8,700 bases of DNA from Hyphomicrobiales bacterium (GTDB lineage Bacteria; Pseudomonadota; Alphaproteobacteria; Rhizobiales; Beijerinckiaceae), in NCBI GenBank assembly GCA_028290125.1, contig JAQGKM010000042.1, positions 1 through 8,700 on the forward strand, read 5' to 3'. A program made the position numbers and the translations under genes. Under the pieces are notes generated by a model. It had not been told where the DNA came from and made no database searches. It worked only from the letters and a program-made list of their open reading frames with translations. Positions 1 through 6,449 of the stretch are shown here, piece after piece (position 1 is the stretch's first letter; the number at the start of each line of letters is the position of its first letter).

Positions 1-99
1 TGAGCGCTTGCCTTCGGGCGCGCTGAGCTTCGAGAGCAGCTCCGCGTCCCAGTAATGTTCCTCGATCGCAATGACCGGAAGTCCCGAAGCAAGCGCCAT
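1..99 (-). CDS. Amidohydrolase-2 family protein, N-terminal fragment (cut by window edge)
   Basis: Only the first 33 codons are present; the gene runs off the left edge. The start ATG at 99-97 follows an AAAAGG Shine-Dalgarno element (112-107) by 7 bases. The visible protein has the motif IAIEEHYWD at residues 10-18. This matches the opening strand of amidohydrolase-2 (PF04909) proteins, where the first metal ligands form an E-x-H pair as in gamma-resorcylate decarboxylase; here they would be E13 and H15. Known members are non-oxidative decarboxylases of aromatic acids, ACMSD-like decarboxylases and hydrolases or hydratases of ring-cleavage products. It starts 23 bases after the upstream binding-protein gene and is probably the next gene of the leftward operon. 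Family assignment is fairly good; the reaction cannot be decided from this fragment. Confidence 0.72.
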   Translation of the reverse strand, partial: MALASGLPVIAIEEHYWDAELLSKLSAPEGKRS

Positions 100-106
100 G
101 GCCGAG

Positions 107-112
107 CCTTTT
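107..112 (-). promoter_or_regulatory. Ribosome binding site of the partial amidohydrolase gene
   Basis: AAAAGG on the minus strand, 7 bases before the ATG at 99. It supports this start for a gene of which only 33 codons are visible. Confidence 0.6.
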
Positions 113-122
113 CTTGTTGTGA

Positions 123-1163
123 TTACCGCGCGAGGTCGCCGAGCAGCGCTTTCGAGCGCTCGACGACGTCCTTGGGGGCGTTGACGATCGAGTCCGCGAT
201 CTTCTGCGCTTCCTCGCCGGTGGTCGGGCTGATGTCCATTTTCGCCTTGTCGGCTTCGGCAAGGAATTGCGGATCTTTCATCACCGCATCGAAGGCGCGG
301 CGCAGCGCCGTGATCCGGTCGGCAGGCACGCCCGGCGTCGTCACCAGCGAGCGCGCGATGGCCGTGTCGGCGGACAGGAACTCCATGACCTGACGGTCGG
401 ACTCATTGGTCGCGAGCTCCGACAGCAACGGCACGTTCGGCAGATCGGGCGAGCGGCGCAGGCCGACCTGCACGATGATGTTGATCTTATGATCCTTCAG
501 CCATTCGGGCTGGTTGGCCTTCCACGACGCCCAATTGTTCGAGGCGCGCGCGTCGACCTCGCCGCGCTCCATCGCGAGGTTGACTTCGTTGCCGCCCGGA
601 TAACCGGTGACGATGTTGAGCTTCGTGGCGATGAGGGCGTTCATCAGCTCGGCGTAGATGACGCCCGCCGTTCCCATCGGGGCGCCGACCGTGACGGAAC
701 GCTTGCGCATGTCGTCGATGCTCGTCACGCCGGTCGTGTGCCATGTCGCCATCACGTTGGGCGCGTTCGTCGTGTTGCCGATCCATGTGAACTGGCGCGT
801 GTCGTATTTCACCGCCTTCACGTCCATCGCCTGCGCCGACATCATGTTGGACATGATCATGTGCAGCGTGGTGCCGTCGCGCGGTGCGAGCGCCGCCATC
901 CAGTTCGCCGCCTGGATGCCGCCAGCGCCCGGCATGTTGCGCGGCACGACGGTCGGCTGTCCGGGGATGTGCGCTCCGATGTAGCGGCCGAGCAGTCGGC
1001 CGCGGAAGTCGTAATCATTGCCCGGCGACGTGCCGATGATGATGCTGACAGTCTTGCCCTTGTAGAAATCGCCGACGGCGTCCGCCTGCGCGCTGGCCGG
1101 AAGTCCAAGTGCGAGCGCCGCAAGCGCTGCACGAGCCGCATATCTGCGCTTCATCTCGATCAT
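123..1163 (-). CDS. TTT-family (Bug/TctC-like) periplasmic solute-binding protein
   Basis: 346 aa. Bug proteins are high-affinity periplasmic receptors, usually for carboxylates or aromatic acids, that work with TctA/TctB-type membrane proteins or as sensors. The N-terminus is a Sec signal peptide: KRR at 5-7, a hydrophobic Ala/Leu stretch to about residue 22, then an AQA-type cleavage site near 27. The mature part begins with the family pattern FYKGKTVSIIIG (33-44), followed by SPGNDYD (46-52) in place of the usual PGG-rich loop, and NMPGAGGIQAANWM (76-89). GYPGGNEVNLAMERGEVDA (187-205) is the second typical Bug segment. An ATG at 1163 has GGGAGG (1174-1169) 5 bases upstream; an in-frame ATG at 1154 is a less likely alternative. 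It is shorter on Gly at the binding loop and clearly different from the second Bug gene in this window, so the two are not recent duplicates. No TctA/TctB genes are visible. Confidence 0.9.
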   Translation of the reverse strand: MIEMKRRYAARAALAALALGLPASAQADAVGDFYKGKTVSIIIGTSPGNDYDFRGRLLGRYIGAHIPGQPTVVPRNMPGAGGIQAANWMAALAPRDGTTLHMIMSNMMSAQAMDVKAVKYDTRQFTWIGNTTNAPNVMATWHTTGVTSIDDMRKRSVTVGAPMGTAGVIYAELMNALIATKLNIVTGYPGGNEVNLAMERGEVDARASNNWASWKANQPEWLKDHKINIIVQVGLRRSPDLPNVPLLSELATNESDRQVMEFLSADTAIARSLVTTPGVPADRITALRRAFDAVMKDPQFLAEADKAKMDISPTTGEEAQKIADSIVNAPKDVVERSKALLGDLAR

Positions 1164-1168
1164 CCTAT

Positions 1169-1174
1169 CCTCCC
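1169..1174 (-). promoter_or_regulatory. Ribosome binding site of the leftward Bug gene
   Basis: GGGAGG on the minus strand lies 5 bases before the ATG at 1163 and 14 bases before the in-frame ATG at 1154. The spacing favours the upstream start. Confidence 0.6.
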
Positions 1175-1220
1175 GTTTGAACGTGCCGGCTTTTTGCCTG
1201 TTTTATTTCCGACTGCTGCG

Positions 1221-2216
1221 TCAGGGCAGTTCGGCCAGATATCGTTCCAGTGTCAGCGGCGCCGGCGGCGGATCCGACATGGTCGTCTCGACGCCCTCGA
1301 AGGCCGTGGTTTCCTCGAACCAGCGCCTTTGCGCCGGAAGGCCCCACGGAAACGAGACGTTGGTATCCGCCGGATCCCAGCGCACGGGCTCGTTCTCGAT
1401 GTCCATCACCTGATAATGCGTGTTGAACAATTCGACCCTGTGCCCGTCGGGATCGCGAAAGTAGACGAACATCGCGTGTCCCGGTCCGTGCCGTCCCGGC
1501 CCGCGCTCCACGCCGCGTCCGAAGCCGAGCGCGCCGGCGACGTCGCAGGCGCGCAGCAGATCCTGACCCTCGGGGGTGAAATAGGCGAAGTGATGCAGCC
1601 TCGGTCCGGGGCCGTGAAAAAAGACGATGTCGTGCGGATTGCCCTTGCGCTGCAAAAAGACGCCGCGCAATTCGTCCCTTGCGGTCGCGATATATTCCGA
1701 CAGGCCGAAGCCCATCGCCGTATAGGCCTCGAGCGCTTTCGGCACGTGCGGCGTCACGATCTGGTAATGGTCGATGCGCTGCGCGCGTCCTCCGCGATGT
1801 TCGGCGAAGCGCGTGATCATGCGCGGCTCGACAGGCATGCGCGCGCAGAATTCGAGCGGAACGCCGACCGGATCGGTGACGTGCAGCGTCTTGCCCTGGT
1901 GGGCGACGTCGACCCATTTCGCCTCGCAGCCGTGTGCGCTGAAGAAGGCGAGCGATGCTTCGAGATCGTCCTCGGAAAACATGCGCAGGCCGATCCGGGC
2001 GCAGGACGGGGCTGGCGCCTTGCGCAGGACGAGGCTGTGATGGCACGCCTCCTCGATGCCGCGCAGATACAGGACATCGTCCTCCTGCGCCGTCACGACG
2101 AGGCCGAGCACCTGCGTGTAGAACTCGCGGCTCGCGTCGAGGTCGGCGACCTGGAGCACGACATGGCTCGCGCGGGTGATGTGGAAGTCGGGCCGGGCCG
2201 TGACGGGGAGCTGCAT
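1221..2216 (-). CDS. Type I extradiol ring-cleavage dioxygenase (homoprotocatechuate 2,3-dioxygenase-like)
   Basis: 331 aa, two vicinal-oxygen-chelate (glyoxalase/bleomycin-type) halves: an N-terminal domain at about 14-126 and a catalytic domain at about 146-270. It should cleave a catechol-type ring next to the diol using O2 and Fe(II) or Mn(II). The metal triad is visible as H150 (IDHYQIVTP), H209 (RLHHFAYFT) and E262 (HRVELF). H195 (GNPHDI) and Y252 (VYFRDPDG) fit the second-sphere acid/base residues. All five sit at a constant offset of 5 from the residues I recall for Brevibacterium homoprotocatechuate 2,3-dioxygenase (H155, H200, H214, Y257, E267). The segment ERGPGRHG (237-244) also matches that enzyme. 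The C-terminal Arg-rich carboxylate-binding stretch is not seen, so the true substrate is probably another catechol. The start at 2216 is set by AAGGAG 8 bases upstream; a longer reading frame to 2327 overlaps the SDR gene and is rejected. It is third in the leftward operon. Confidence 0.9.
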   Translation of the reverse strand: MQLPVTARPDFHITRASHVVLQVADLDASREFYTQVLGLVVTAQEDDVLYLRGIEEACHHSLVLRKAPAPSCARIGLRMFSEDDLEASLAFFSAHGCEAKWVDVAHQGKTLHVTDPVGVPLEFCARMPVEPRMITRFAEHRGGRAQRIDHYQIVTPHVPKALEAYTAMGFGLSEYIATARDELRGVFLQRKGNPHDIVFFHGPGPRLHHFAYFTPEGQDLLRACDVAGALGFGRGVERGPGRHGPGHAMFVYFRDPDGHRVELFNTHYQVMDIENEPVRWDPADTNVSFPWGLPAQRRWFEETTAFEGVETTMSDPPPAPLTLERYLAELP

Positions 2217-2224
2217 GTCGGTTT

Positions 2225-2230
2225 CTCCTT
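2225..2230 (-). promoter_or_regulatory. Ribosome binding site fixing the dioxygenase start
   Basis: AAGGAG on the minus strand overlaps the last base of the SDR stop codon (2232-2230) and lies 8 bases before the ATG at 2216. It decides in favour of this start over the longer upstream frame and suggests coupled translation with the SDR gene. Confidence 0.75.
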
Positions 2231-3009
2231 CAGAGCAGCGCCGGGTAGGAGCCGCCGTCGAGGTGCACGTTCTGCCCCGACATGAAGCCTGCGAGATCGC
2301 TGCACAGGAAGGCGCAGGTCGCGCCAAATTCGGCCGGCTCGCCGAGTCGGTTCGCCGCGATGCTCTCGACCTGCTTGCGGCGCGCTTCCTCGTAGCTGAT
2401 GTTTTCGCGCTTGGCGGCCTGCTGCGCCATGTAGTGCTGGCGGTTGGTGTCGATGCGCTCGGGCAGCAGGTTGTGGATCGTCACGTTATGGCGCGCGACG
2501 TCGAGCGAGATCGCCTTCATGGCGGCGGTCAGCCCGGCGCGCGGCGCGGCCGACATGGTCATGTGCGGACGCGGCGTCGTCACCATCGCGGAGGTGATGT
2601 TGATGATGCGGCCGAAGCGGCGCTCGATCATCGCCGGCAGCACGGCCTGCGTGAGGAACAACGGCGAGAGCATGTTGCGCTCGACAGCGTCGCGCCATTC
2701 GGCTTCGGTCGTCTGCGCGAACATTTTCGGCGCGGGACCGCCGCTGTTGTTGACGAGGATGTCGGGAGTCGGGCAGGCGGCCAGCAGCGCGGCGCGGCCT
2801 TCCGCCGTCGTGACGTCGCCGACGACGGCCGTCGCGCGCCCGCCGCCCAGCGCGTTGATCTCCGCCGTCGTCTGCGCGACGGTGTCGGGCGTGCGGCCGC
2901 TGATCACGACGTCGACGCCTTCCTGCGCGAGCGCCAGCGCGCAAGCGCGGCCAAGCCCCTGGCTCGAAGCGCAGACAATCGCGCTCCTGCCCCTGATCCC
3001 GAGATCCAT
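2230..3009 (-). CDS. Short-chain dehydrogenase/reductase, divergent clade lacking YxxxK
   Basis: 259 aa, the usual length of a classical SDR. The Rossmann cofactor motif is CASSQGLG (13-20) in place of TGxxxGxG. VGDVT (63-67) and NNSGG (87-91, the NNAG position) are present, as is N112 of the catalytic tetrad, S140 in the INITS strand, and the C-terminal DGGSY (251-255). At the place of the Tyr-x-x-x-Lys active site the protein reads S153-A-A-P-R157 before AGL. From memory, a known FabG-like clade has S-x-x-x-R here and a similar long insertion with EEAR followed by a GEPAEFGA-like segment, so this is probably a natural subfamily rather than damage. Likely role: NAD(P)-dependent oxidation or reduction of a pathway intermediate, or a non-redox role; unknown. 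It starts 3 bases after the regulator's stop codon, with GGAG upstream inside the regulator's end. Confidence 0.88.
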   Translation of the reverse strand: MDLGIRGRSAIVCASSQGLGRACALALAQEGVDVVISGRTPDTVAQTTAEINALGGGRATAVVGDVTTAEGRAALLAACPTPDILVNNSGGPAPKMFAQTTEAEWRDAVERNMLSPLFLTQAVLPAMIERRFGRIINITSAMVTTPRPHMTMSAAPRAGLTAAMKAISLDVARHNVTIHNLLPERIDTNRQHYMAQQAAKRENISYEEARRKQVESIAANRLGEPAEFGATCAFLCSDLAGFMSGQNVHLDGGSYPALL

Positions 3010-3012
3010 CCC

Positions 3013-3729
3013 TTACTCCGTTTCTTTTGTTTTTGACGAGAACGCGGCGGCCTGCCCGACGACTTTCTGCACCAGCGCCGCCGTGCGTTGAAAATGCGCA
3101 TTGAGCAATTCGACGGCTTCATCGGCCTTACGGTCGATCGCGGCCTGCATGATGTCGCGATGCTCGTCTTCGAGCGGCGCGCGGACGAGGCCGGCGAGGC
3201 GTCCAAGATGGCGGTAGCGCTCGGACGCCTCGAACAGGCGCTCGCACATTTCGATCAGCCAGTTGGAGCCGCAGCCGGCGATGAGCGATTGGTGAAAGGC
3301 GCGATGGGCTTCCTCCCACGCGGGGTTGCGATCGCCCGATGAAGCGCCGCTGCGGCGCGGCGTGCGGCTCATGCGATGAAAGGCAACGAGCACGCCTTCC
3401 TCCCAGTCCATGCCGCCATGCGCGATGGACTGGCGCAAACCGACTTCGTTCAACCAGCATCGCGCCTTGGTGAGGTCGAGCAGTTCGGGCACGCTCACCG
3501 GCATGACCGTGAAGCCGCGGTTGTCGCTCTGGTGCACGAGCCGTTCGGCGGCAAGGCGGCTCAGCGCTTCGCGCACCGGGCTCAGGCCGACAGAGAAGCG
3601 TTCGCCAAGGTCGCGGATGTTGAGCTTGGTTTCGGGCAGGATCGAGCCGACGAGGATCTCGCTCCGCAACTGCGCGTGGATGGACGTTGCGAGCGTCTGT
3701 TTCTGAAGCGCCTCGTCGTTGGTCGTCAT
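3013..3729 (-). CDS. GntR-family transcriptional regulator, FadR/FCD subfamily
   Basis: 238 aa. The N-terminal winged helix-turn-helix covers about 12-78: an Ile/Leu-rich first helix, LNIRDLGERFSVGLSPVREA (36-55) as the typical GntR turn and recognition helix, and a wing ending in NRGFTV (70-75). The rest (about 82-222) is an all-helical FCD ligand-binding domain. FH at 145-146, H190 in EDEH and H212 in NAHF match three His ligands of metal-binding FCD domains; the usual Asp four residues before the first His is H142 here. Such proteins mostly repress catabolic operons and are released by a carboxylate substrate or intermediate. The first ATG is at 3729; its ribosome site (AGGGG, 4 bases away) is weak. 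The only earlier start in frame is a TTG at 3801 inside the promoter region, which I reject. It heads the leftward operon and faces the rightward one, so it likely controls both. Confidence 0.9.
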   Translation of the reverse strand: MTTNDEALQKQTLATSIHAQLRSEILVGSILPETKLNIRDLGERFSVGLSPVREALSRLAAERLVHQSDNRGFTVMPVSVPELLDLTKARCWLNEVGLRQSIAHGGMDWEEGVLVAFHRMSRTPRRSGASSGDRNPAWEEAHRAFHQSLIAGCGSNWLIEMCERLFEASERYRHLGRLAGLVRAPLEDEHRDIMQAAIDRKADEAVELLNAHFQRTAALVQKVVGQAAAFSSKTKETE

Positions 3730-3772
3730 GGGGCCCTGTCGGCTTGCGGGCCTCCCGGGGCCCGGAGCGAGG

Positions 3773-3801
3773 AATAAACCATTATCTGCCGCTAGGTGCA
3801 A
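3773..3801 (-). promoter_or_regulatory. Candidate sigma-70-type promoter of the leftward operon
   Basis: On the minus strand TTGCAC (3801-3796) and TTTATT (3778-3773) are 17 bases apart. The -35 hexamer lies one base from the 14-bp palindrome. Between this promoter and the ATG, a GC-rich inverted repeat (CGGGCC at 3747-3752, GGCCCG at 3759-3764) could fold in the leader. Hexamer matches are modest, so this is a candidate only. Confidence 0.4.
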
Positions 3802-3802
3802 G

Positions 3803-3816
3803 AATGATCGATCATT
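3803..3816. promoter_or_regulatory. Perfect 14-bp palindrome, probable GntR operator
   Basis: AATGATCGATCATT is identical to its own reverse complement. It sits in the divergent gap between the regulator gene and the second Bug gene, between the -35 hexamers of the two candidate promoters. Short perfect palindromes with an A/T-rich edge and central TGATCGATCA-like core suit dimeric FCD-type GntR regulators, which commonly bind next to their own gene. That the adjacent regulator binds it is inference. Confidence 0.6.
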
Positions 3817-3820
3817 TCGG

Positions 3821-3848
3821 TTGACGGCTCATATTAGCGACCTTTACG
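3821..3848 (+). promoter_or_regulatory. Candidate promoter of the rightward operon
   Basis: TTGACG (3821-3826) is a good -35 match; TTTACG (3843-3848), 16 bases on, is a weak -10. The -35 starts 5 bases after the palindrome. The leader to the first ATG would be about 40 bases. A weak -10 is usual in GC-rich alphaproteobacteria, but the call remains tentative. Confidence 0.4.
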
Positions 3849-3893
3849 GATAAGGCACGACGAAGAGCGGCCCCAGAGCCGCCGCATGCGGGG

Positions 3894-4862
3894 ATGGATG
3901 GCATGGTGCTGCGTTGGACGGCTTTCGCCTTTTCGCTTTGTCTCTCCGGCGCCGGTGCGCTGGCGCAGACCTATCCCGCCAAGCCCGTGAAGATCATCGT
4001 GCCCTCGGGTGCCGGCGGCCCGACCGATGCCGCAGCCCGGGTGATCGCCGACCGCCTGTATGCCGCCATGGGACAACCCTTCATCGTCGAGAACCGCAAC
4101 GGGGCCGGCGGGGCGCTGGGCGCCCGCGTCGTCGCGACCGCACCGGCGGATGGCTACACGCTTCTCATGGGCAACACGGCGGTCCTCGCCACCATCCCGG
4201 CGGTGTCGAAGGGCGCGGGCTACGACGCCGTGAAGAGTTTTACGCCGGTTGCCCTCGTCATGGATTCCTTCCAGGTCGTCACCGTCAACCGCGATGCGTC
4301 CGCCCGCACGCTCGCCGATCTTGTCGCTTCCGCGAAGCGCGAGCCCGGCAAGCTGAATTATGCGGCGACGGGCATCGGCAACATCACGCATCTCGCCGGT
4401 GAGTTGTTCAAGGCCCGCGCGGGCGTCGATCTCGCGGCGGTGCAGTACCGCAGCGGCGGCGAAGCGACGACGGCGCTCTTGCAGAACGACGTCCAGATGA
4501 CGATCGACAATATTTCCGCCGTGCGCCCGTTCATTGAAGACGGCAAGCTGCGCGCGCTCGCCGTGACCTCCGCGCAGCGCCGCCCCGAACTCCCGGACGT
4601 CCCGACGGTGATCGAGGCCGGCTATCCGGATCTCGTCATGACGAGCTTCTTCGGCGTCGTCGCACCGGCCGGAACGCCGCCCGACATCGTCGACAAACTC
4701 AACCGCGACATCAACCAGGCGGTGGCGCAGGCGTCCGACGCGATCGCGCGGCTCGGCTCGCGTCCTGCGCCGGGAACGCCCGACCAGTTTCGCGACCTCA
4801 TCGCAAATGAATCCGCCAAATGGGCGCGCATCGCGCGCGACGCCAAGATCTCGATCGACTGA
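3894..4862 (+). CDS. TTT-family (Bug) periplasmic solute-binding protein, classical type
   Basis: 322 aa, the normal length for the family. A signal peptide with one Arg (R7), a hydrophobic core (8-23) and an ALA-Q cleavage site after residue 24 sends it to the periplasm. Family hallmarks follow in order: TYPAKPVKIIVPSGAGGPTD (26-45), IVENRNGAGGALGA (64-77), ADGYTLLMG (85-93), LNYAATGIGN (154-163), VQYRSGGEATTALL (183-196), and LRALAVTSAQRRPELPDVPT (219-238). The ATG at 3894 is directly preceded by GGGG; an in-frame ATG at 3903 is equally possible and gives a tidier signal peptide. It is the first gene of the rightward operon, 6 bases ahead of the monooxygenase gene. It probably captures an aromatic or other carboxylate that feeds this pathway; no membrane partner is encoded nearby, so it may use a TctAB unit located elsewhere or act in sensing. 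Confidence 0.93.
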   Translation: MDGMVLRWTAFAFSLCLSGAGALAQTYPAKPVKIIVPSGAGGPTDAAARVIADRLYAAMGQPFIVENRNGAGGALGARVVATAPADGYTLLMGNTAVLATIPAVSKGAGYDAVKSFTPVALVMDSFQVVTVNRDASARTLADLVASAKREPGKLNYAATGIGNITHLAGELFKARAGVDLAAVQYRSGGEATTALLQNDVQMTIDNISAVRPFIEDGKLRALAVTSAQRRPELPDVPTVIEAGYPDLVMTSFFGVVAPAGTPPDIVDKLNRDINQAVAQASDAIARLGSRPAPGTPDQFRDLIANESAKWARIARDAKISID

Positions 4863-4868
4863 GGGCCC

Positions 4869-6449
4869 ATGCAAATTGAGACGACATTTGTCCTGATCGT
4901 CGGTGGCGGGCCGGTCGGCATGTCAGCCGCGCTCGAACTCGGCGCCCGTGGCGTGCCGGCGATCCTCGTCACGGAAAACCTCGACACCGCCCGGCATCCG
5001 AAATGCAATCTCACCAATGCGCGGTCGATGGAGCATTTCCGCAGGCTCGGCCTGTCGCAGACCTTGCGCTCGACAGGACTGCCGCCGGAGCTGCCGCGTG
5101 AAAGCGCCTATGTGACACGGTTCTGCGGCCAGGAGTTCGGGCGGCTGCCACGCCCGCTCATGCTTTATCCGACGCCGGAGCTGCCAAACTTCATTTCGCA
5201 GATCCGCCTTGAGGAGCAGTTGCGCGGCGCGTGCGAAAGCCGCGGACATGATCTGCGCTTCGGCCAGCGCCTCGTTTCCTTCGAGGATCGCGATGGTGGA
5301 ATCGAAGCGCTGGTGGAGAACGTCCAGGACGGCGCGCGCCGCACCATACGCGCGAGCTACATGCTGGCTGCCGACGGCGCCTCGTCGCTCGCCCGCAAGT
5401 CGCTCGATGTCGCGATGCGCGGCGAGAGCGGCGACGAGCAGCGCGCCTTCATGGGCGGCACGATGCTTTCCTACTACATCGAGGCGCCGGAATTGCTCGA
5501 CGCGAGCGGTCGGCGACCCGCGCAGATGACCTGGATCATCAATCGCGACCTGCGCGCCATGATGTATGCGCAGGATGCGCGCACGCGTTGGGTGGTGCAT
5601 GTGCAGGTGCCGACGGGCGTCGACTGGCGCGAGGTGGACGCGAACGCCACGATCCGCGCCATGCTCGGGGCCGACGTTCCCGTCACGATCATCTCGGGCG
5701 GCCCGTGGCGTGGCGGCCTCGCGCTGGTGGCCGACCGGTACCGCGTCGGCCGCGTTTTCCTGGCGGGCGACGCGGCGCATCTCTTCACGCCGCTGGGCGG
5801 CTTCGGCATGAACACGGGCATCGGCGACGTGATGAATCTCGGCTGGAAGCTCGCCGCCGTGCATCAGGGCTGGGGCGGAGACGCGCTGCTCGACAGCTAC
5901 GAGGACGAGCGTCGTCCGATCGGTTTGCGCAACCGCGAGATCGGCGTGCACTGTTCGCGCATCATGGATCGCTGGGTGTTGCCGGATGCGCTCGAAGCCG
6001 ACGGGCCCGAGGGCGAGACGGCGCGCGCCGTCTTCGGCGAGCAGGTCGTTCGCGAGGACCGGGTGCAATATTACACCGTCGGTCTGCAGCTCGGCGAACG
6101 CTACGCATCGCAAATCGTGACGGGCGATGGCGCCGACACTCCGCCCGACGATTGGGAGAAGGTCTGGCCATCAGCCTTTCCAGGATCGCGCGCCCCCCAT
6201 GTCATGCTCGATGGCGCGCCGCTGTTCGACAAGTTCGGCTCCGGTTTCACGCTGCTCATGCATGGCTCCGACGCCGTAGCCATTGCCGAGGCGGGCGCGC
6301 CGCTGACAATCGTCTCTCTCGACGAGGCTGCGGCGCAGGCCTACCCGCGCAAGTTCACGCTCGTGCGGCCCGACCAGCATGTCGCCTGGCATGGCGACGA
6401 AGCCGGCGAGATTGCAGCGGCGCTCCAACGGGCTGCGGGGCGCGCATGA
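4869..6449 (+). CDS. Class A FAD-dependent aromatic-ring monooxygenase (phenol hydroxylase/MhpA type)
   Basis: 526 aa, fitting the single-component flavoprotein hydroxylases with a C-terminal thioredoxin-like domain. FAD-binding Rossmann motif G12-x-G14-x-x-G17 (VGGGPVG), HPKCNLTNARSMEHFRRLG (43-61), the D169-G170 motif (LAADGASS) used for FAD and NAD(P)H, and the second FAD motif with G300-D301 (VFLAGDAAHLFTP) followed by GGFGMNTGIGD (310-320). The C-terminal domain (about 410-526) carries the PGSRAPH and LVRPDQHVAW (498-507) signatures of the family. It would use NAD(P)H and O2 to hydroxylate a phenolic ring next to its OH group, giving the catechol that the neighbouring extradiol dioxygenase could cleave. 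The start ATG has GAGGG just upstream, overlapping the previous stop region. Its stop codon overlaps the next start (ATGA). Alternative: a monooxygenase of a non-aromatic polyketide-like substrate; less likely beside a dioxygenase. Confidence 0.92.
   Translation: MQIETTFVLIVGGGPVGMSAALELGARGVPAILVTENLDTARHPKCNLTNARSMEHFRRLGLSQTLRSTGLPPELPRESAYVTRFCGQEFGRLPRPLMLYPTPELPNFISQIRLEEQLRGACESRGHDLRFGQRLVSFEDRDGGIEALVENVQDGARRTIRASYMLAADGASSLARKSLDVAMRGESGDEQRAFMGGTMLSYYIEAPELLDASGRRPAQMTWIINRDLRAMMYAQDARTRWVVHVQVPTGVDWREVDANATIRAMLGADVPVTIISGGPWRGGLALVADRYRVGRVFLAGDAAHLFTPLGGFGMNTGIGDVMNLGWKLAAVHQGWGGDALLDSYEDERRPIGLRNREIGVHCSRIMDRWVLPDALEADGPEGETARAVFGEQVVREDRVQYYTVGLQLGERYASQIVTGDGADTPPDDWEKVWPSAFPGSRAPHVMLDGAPLFDKFGSGFTLLMHGSDAVAIAEAGAPLTIVSLDEAAAQAYPRKFTLVRPDQHVAWHGDEAGEIAAALQRAAGRA

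Noticed and set aside
851..862. Perfect 12-bp palindrome ACATGATCATGT
   Set aside because: It lies deep inside the leftward Bug coding region and simply encodes a His/Met-rich stretch; no promoter or other sign of regulation is next to it.
1164..1220. 57-base gap between the dioxygenase and Bug genes, considered as a terminator or internal promoter
   Set aside because: No stem-loop with a T-run and no convincing hexamers are visible; only the ribosome binding site is supported.
267..2285. A 672-codon open frame on the plus strand
   Set aside because: It runs antisense across the Bug and dioxygenase genes, is very rich in Arg, His and Ala, and has no recognisable domain. It is a shadow frame of GC-rich coding DNA.
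3730..3801. N-terminal extension of the GntR regulator from a TTG at 3801
   Set aside because: The extra 24 residues are low-complexity (Gly/Pro/Arg) and would lie over the candidate promoter; the family normally starts just before the winged helix, as the ATG at 3729 gives.
3834..4874. A 346-codon minus-strand frame opposite the second Bug gene
   Set aside because: Same reason: antisense to a well-supported gene, and it would also occupy the divergent promoter region.
4923..6113. A 396-codon open frame on the minus strand opposite the monooxygenase
   Set aside because: Antisense shadow with low-complexity Arg/Ala/His composition; the plus strand here encodes a clear flavoprotein.
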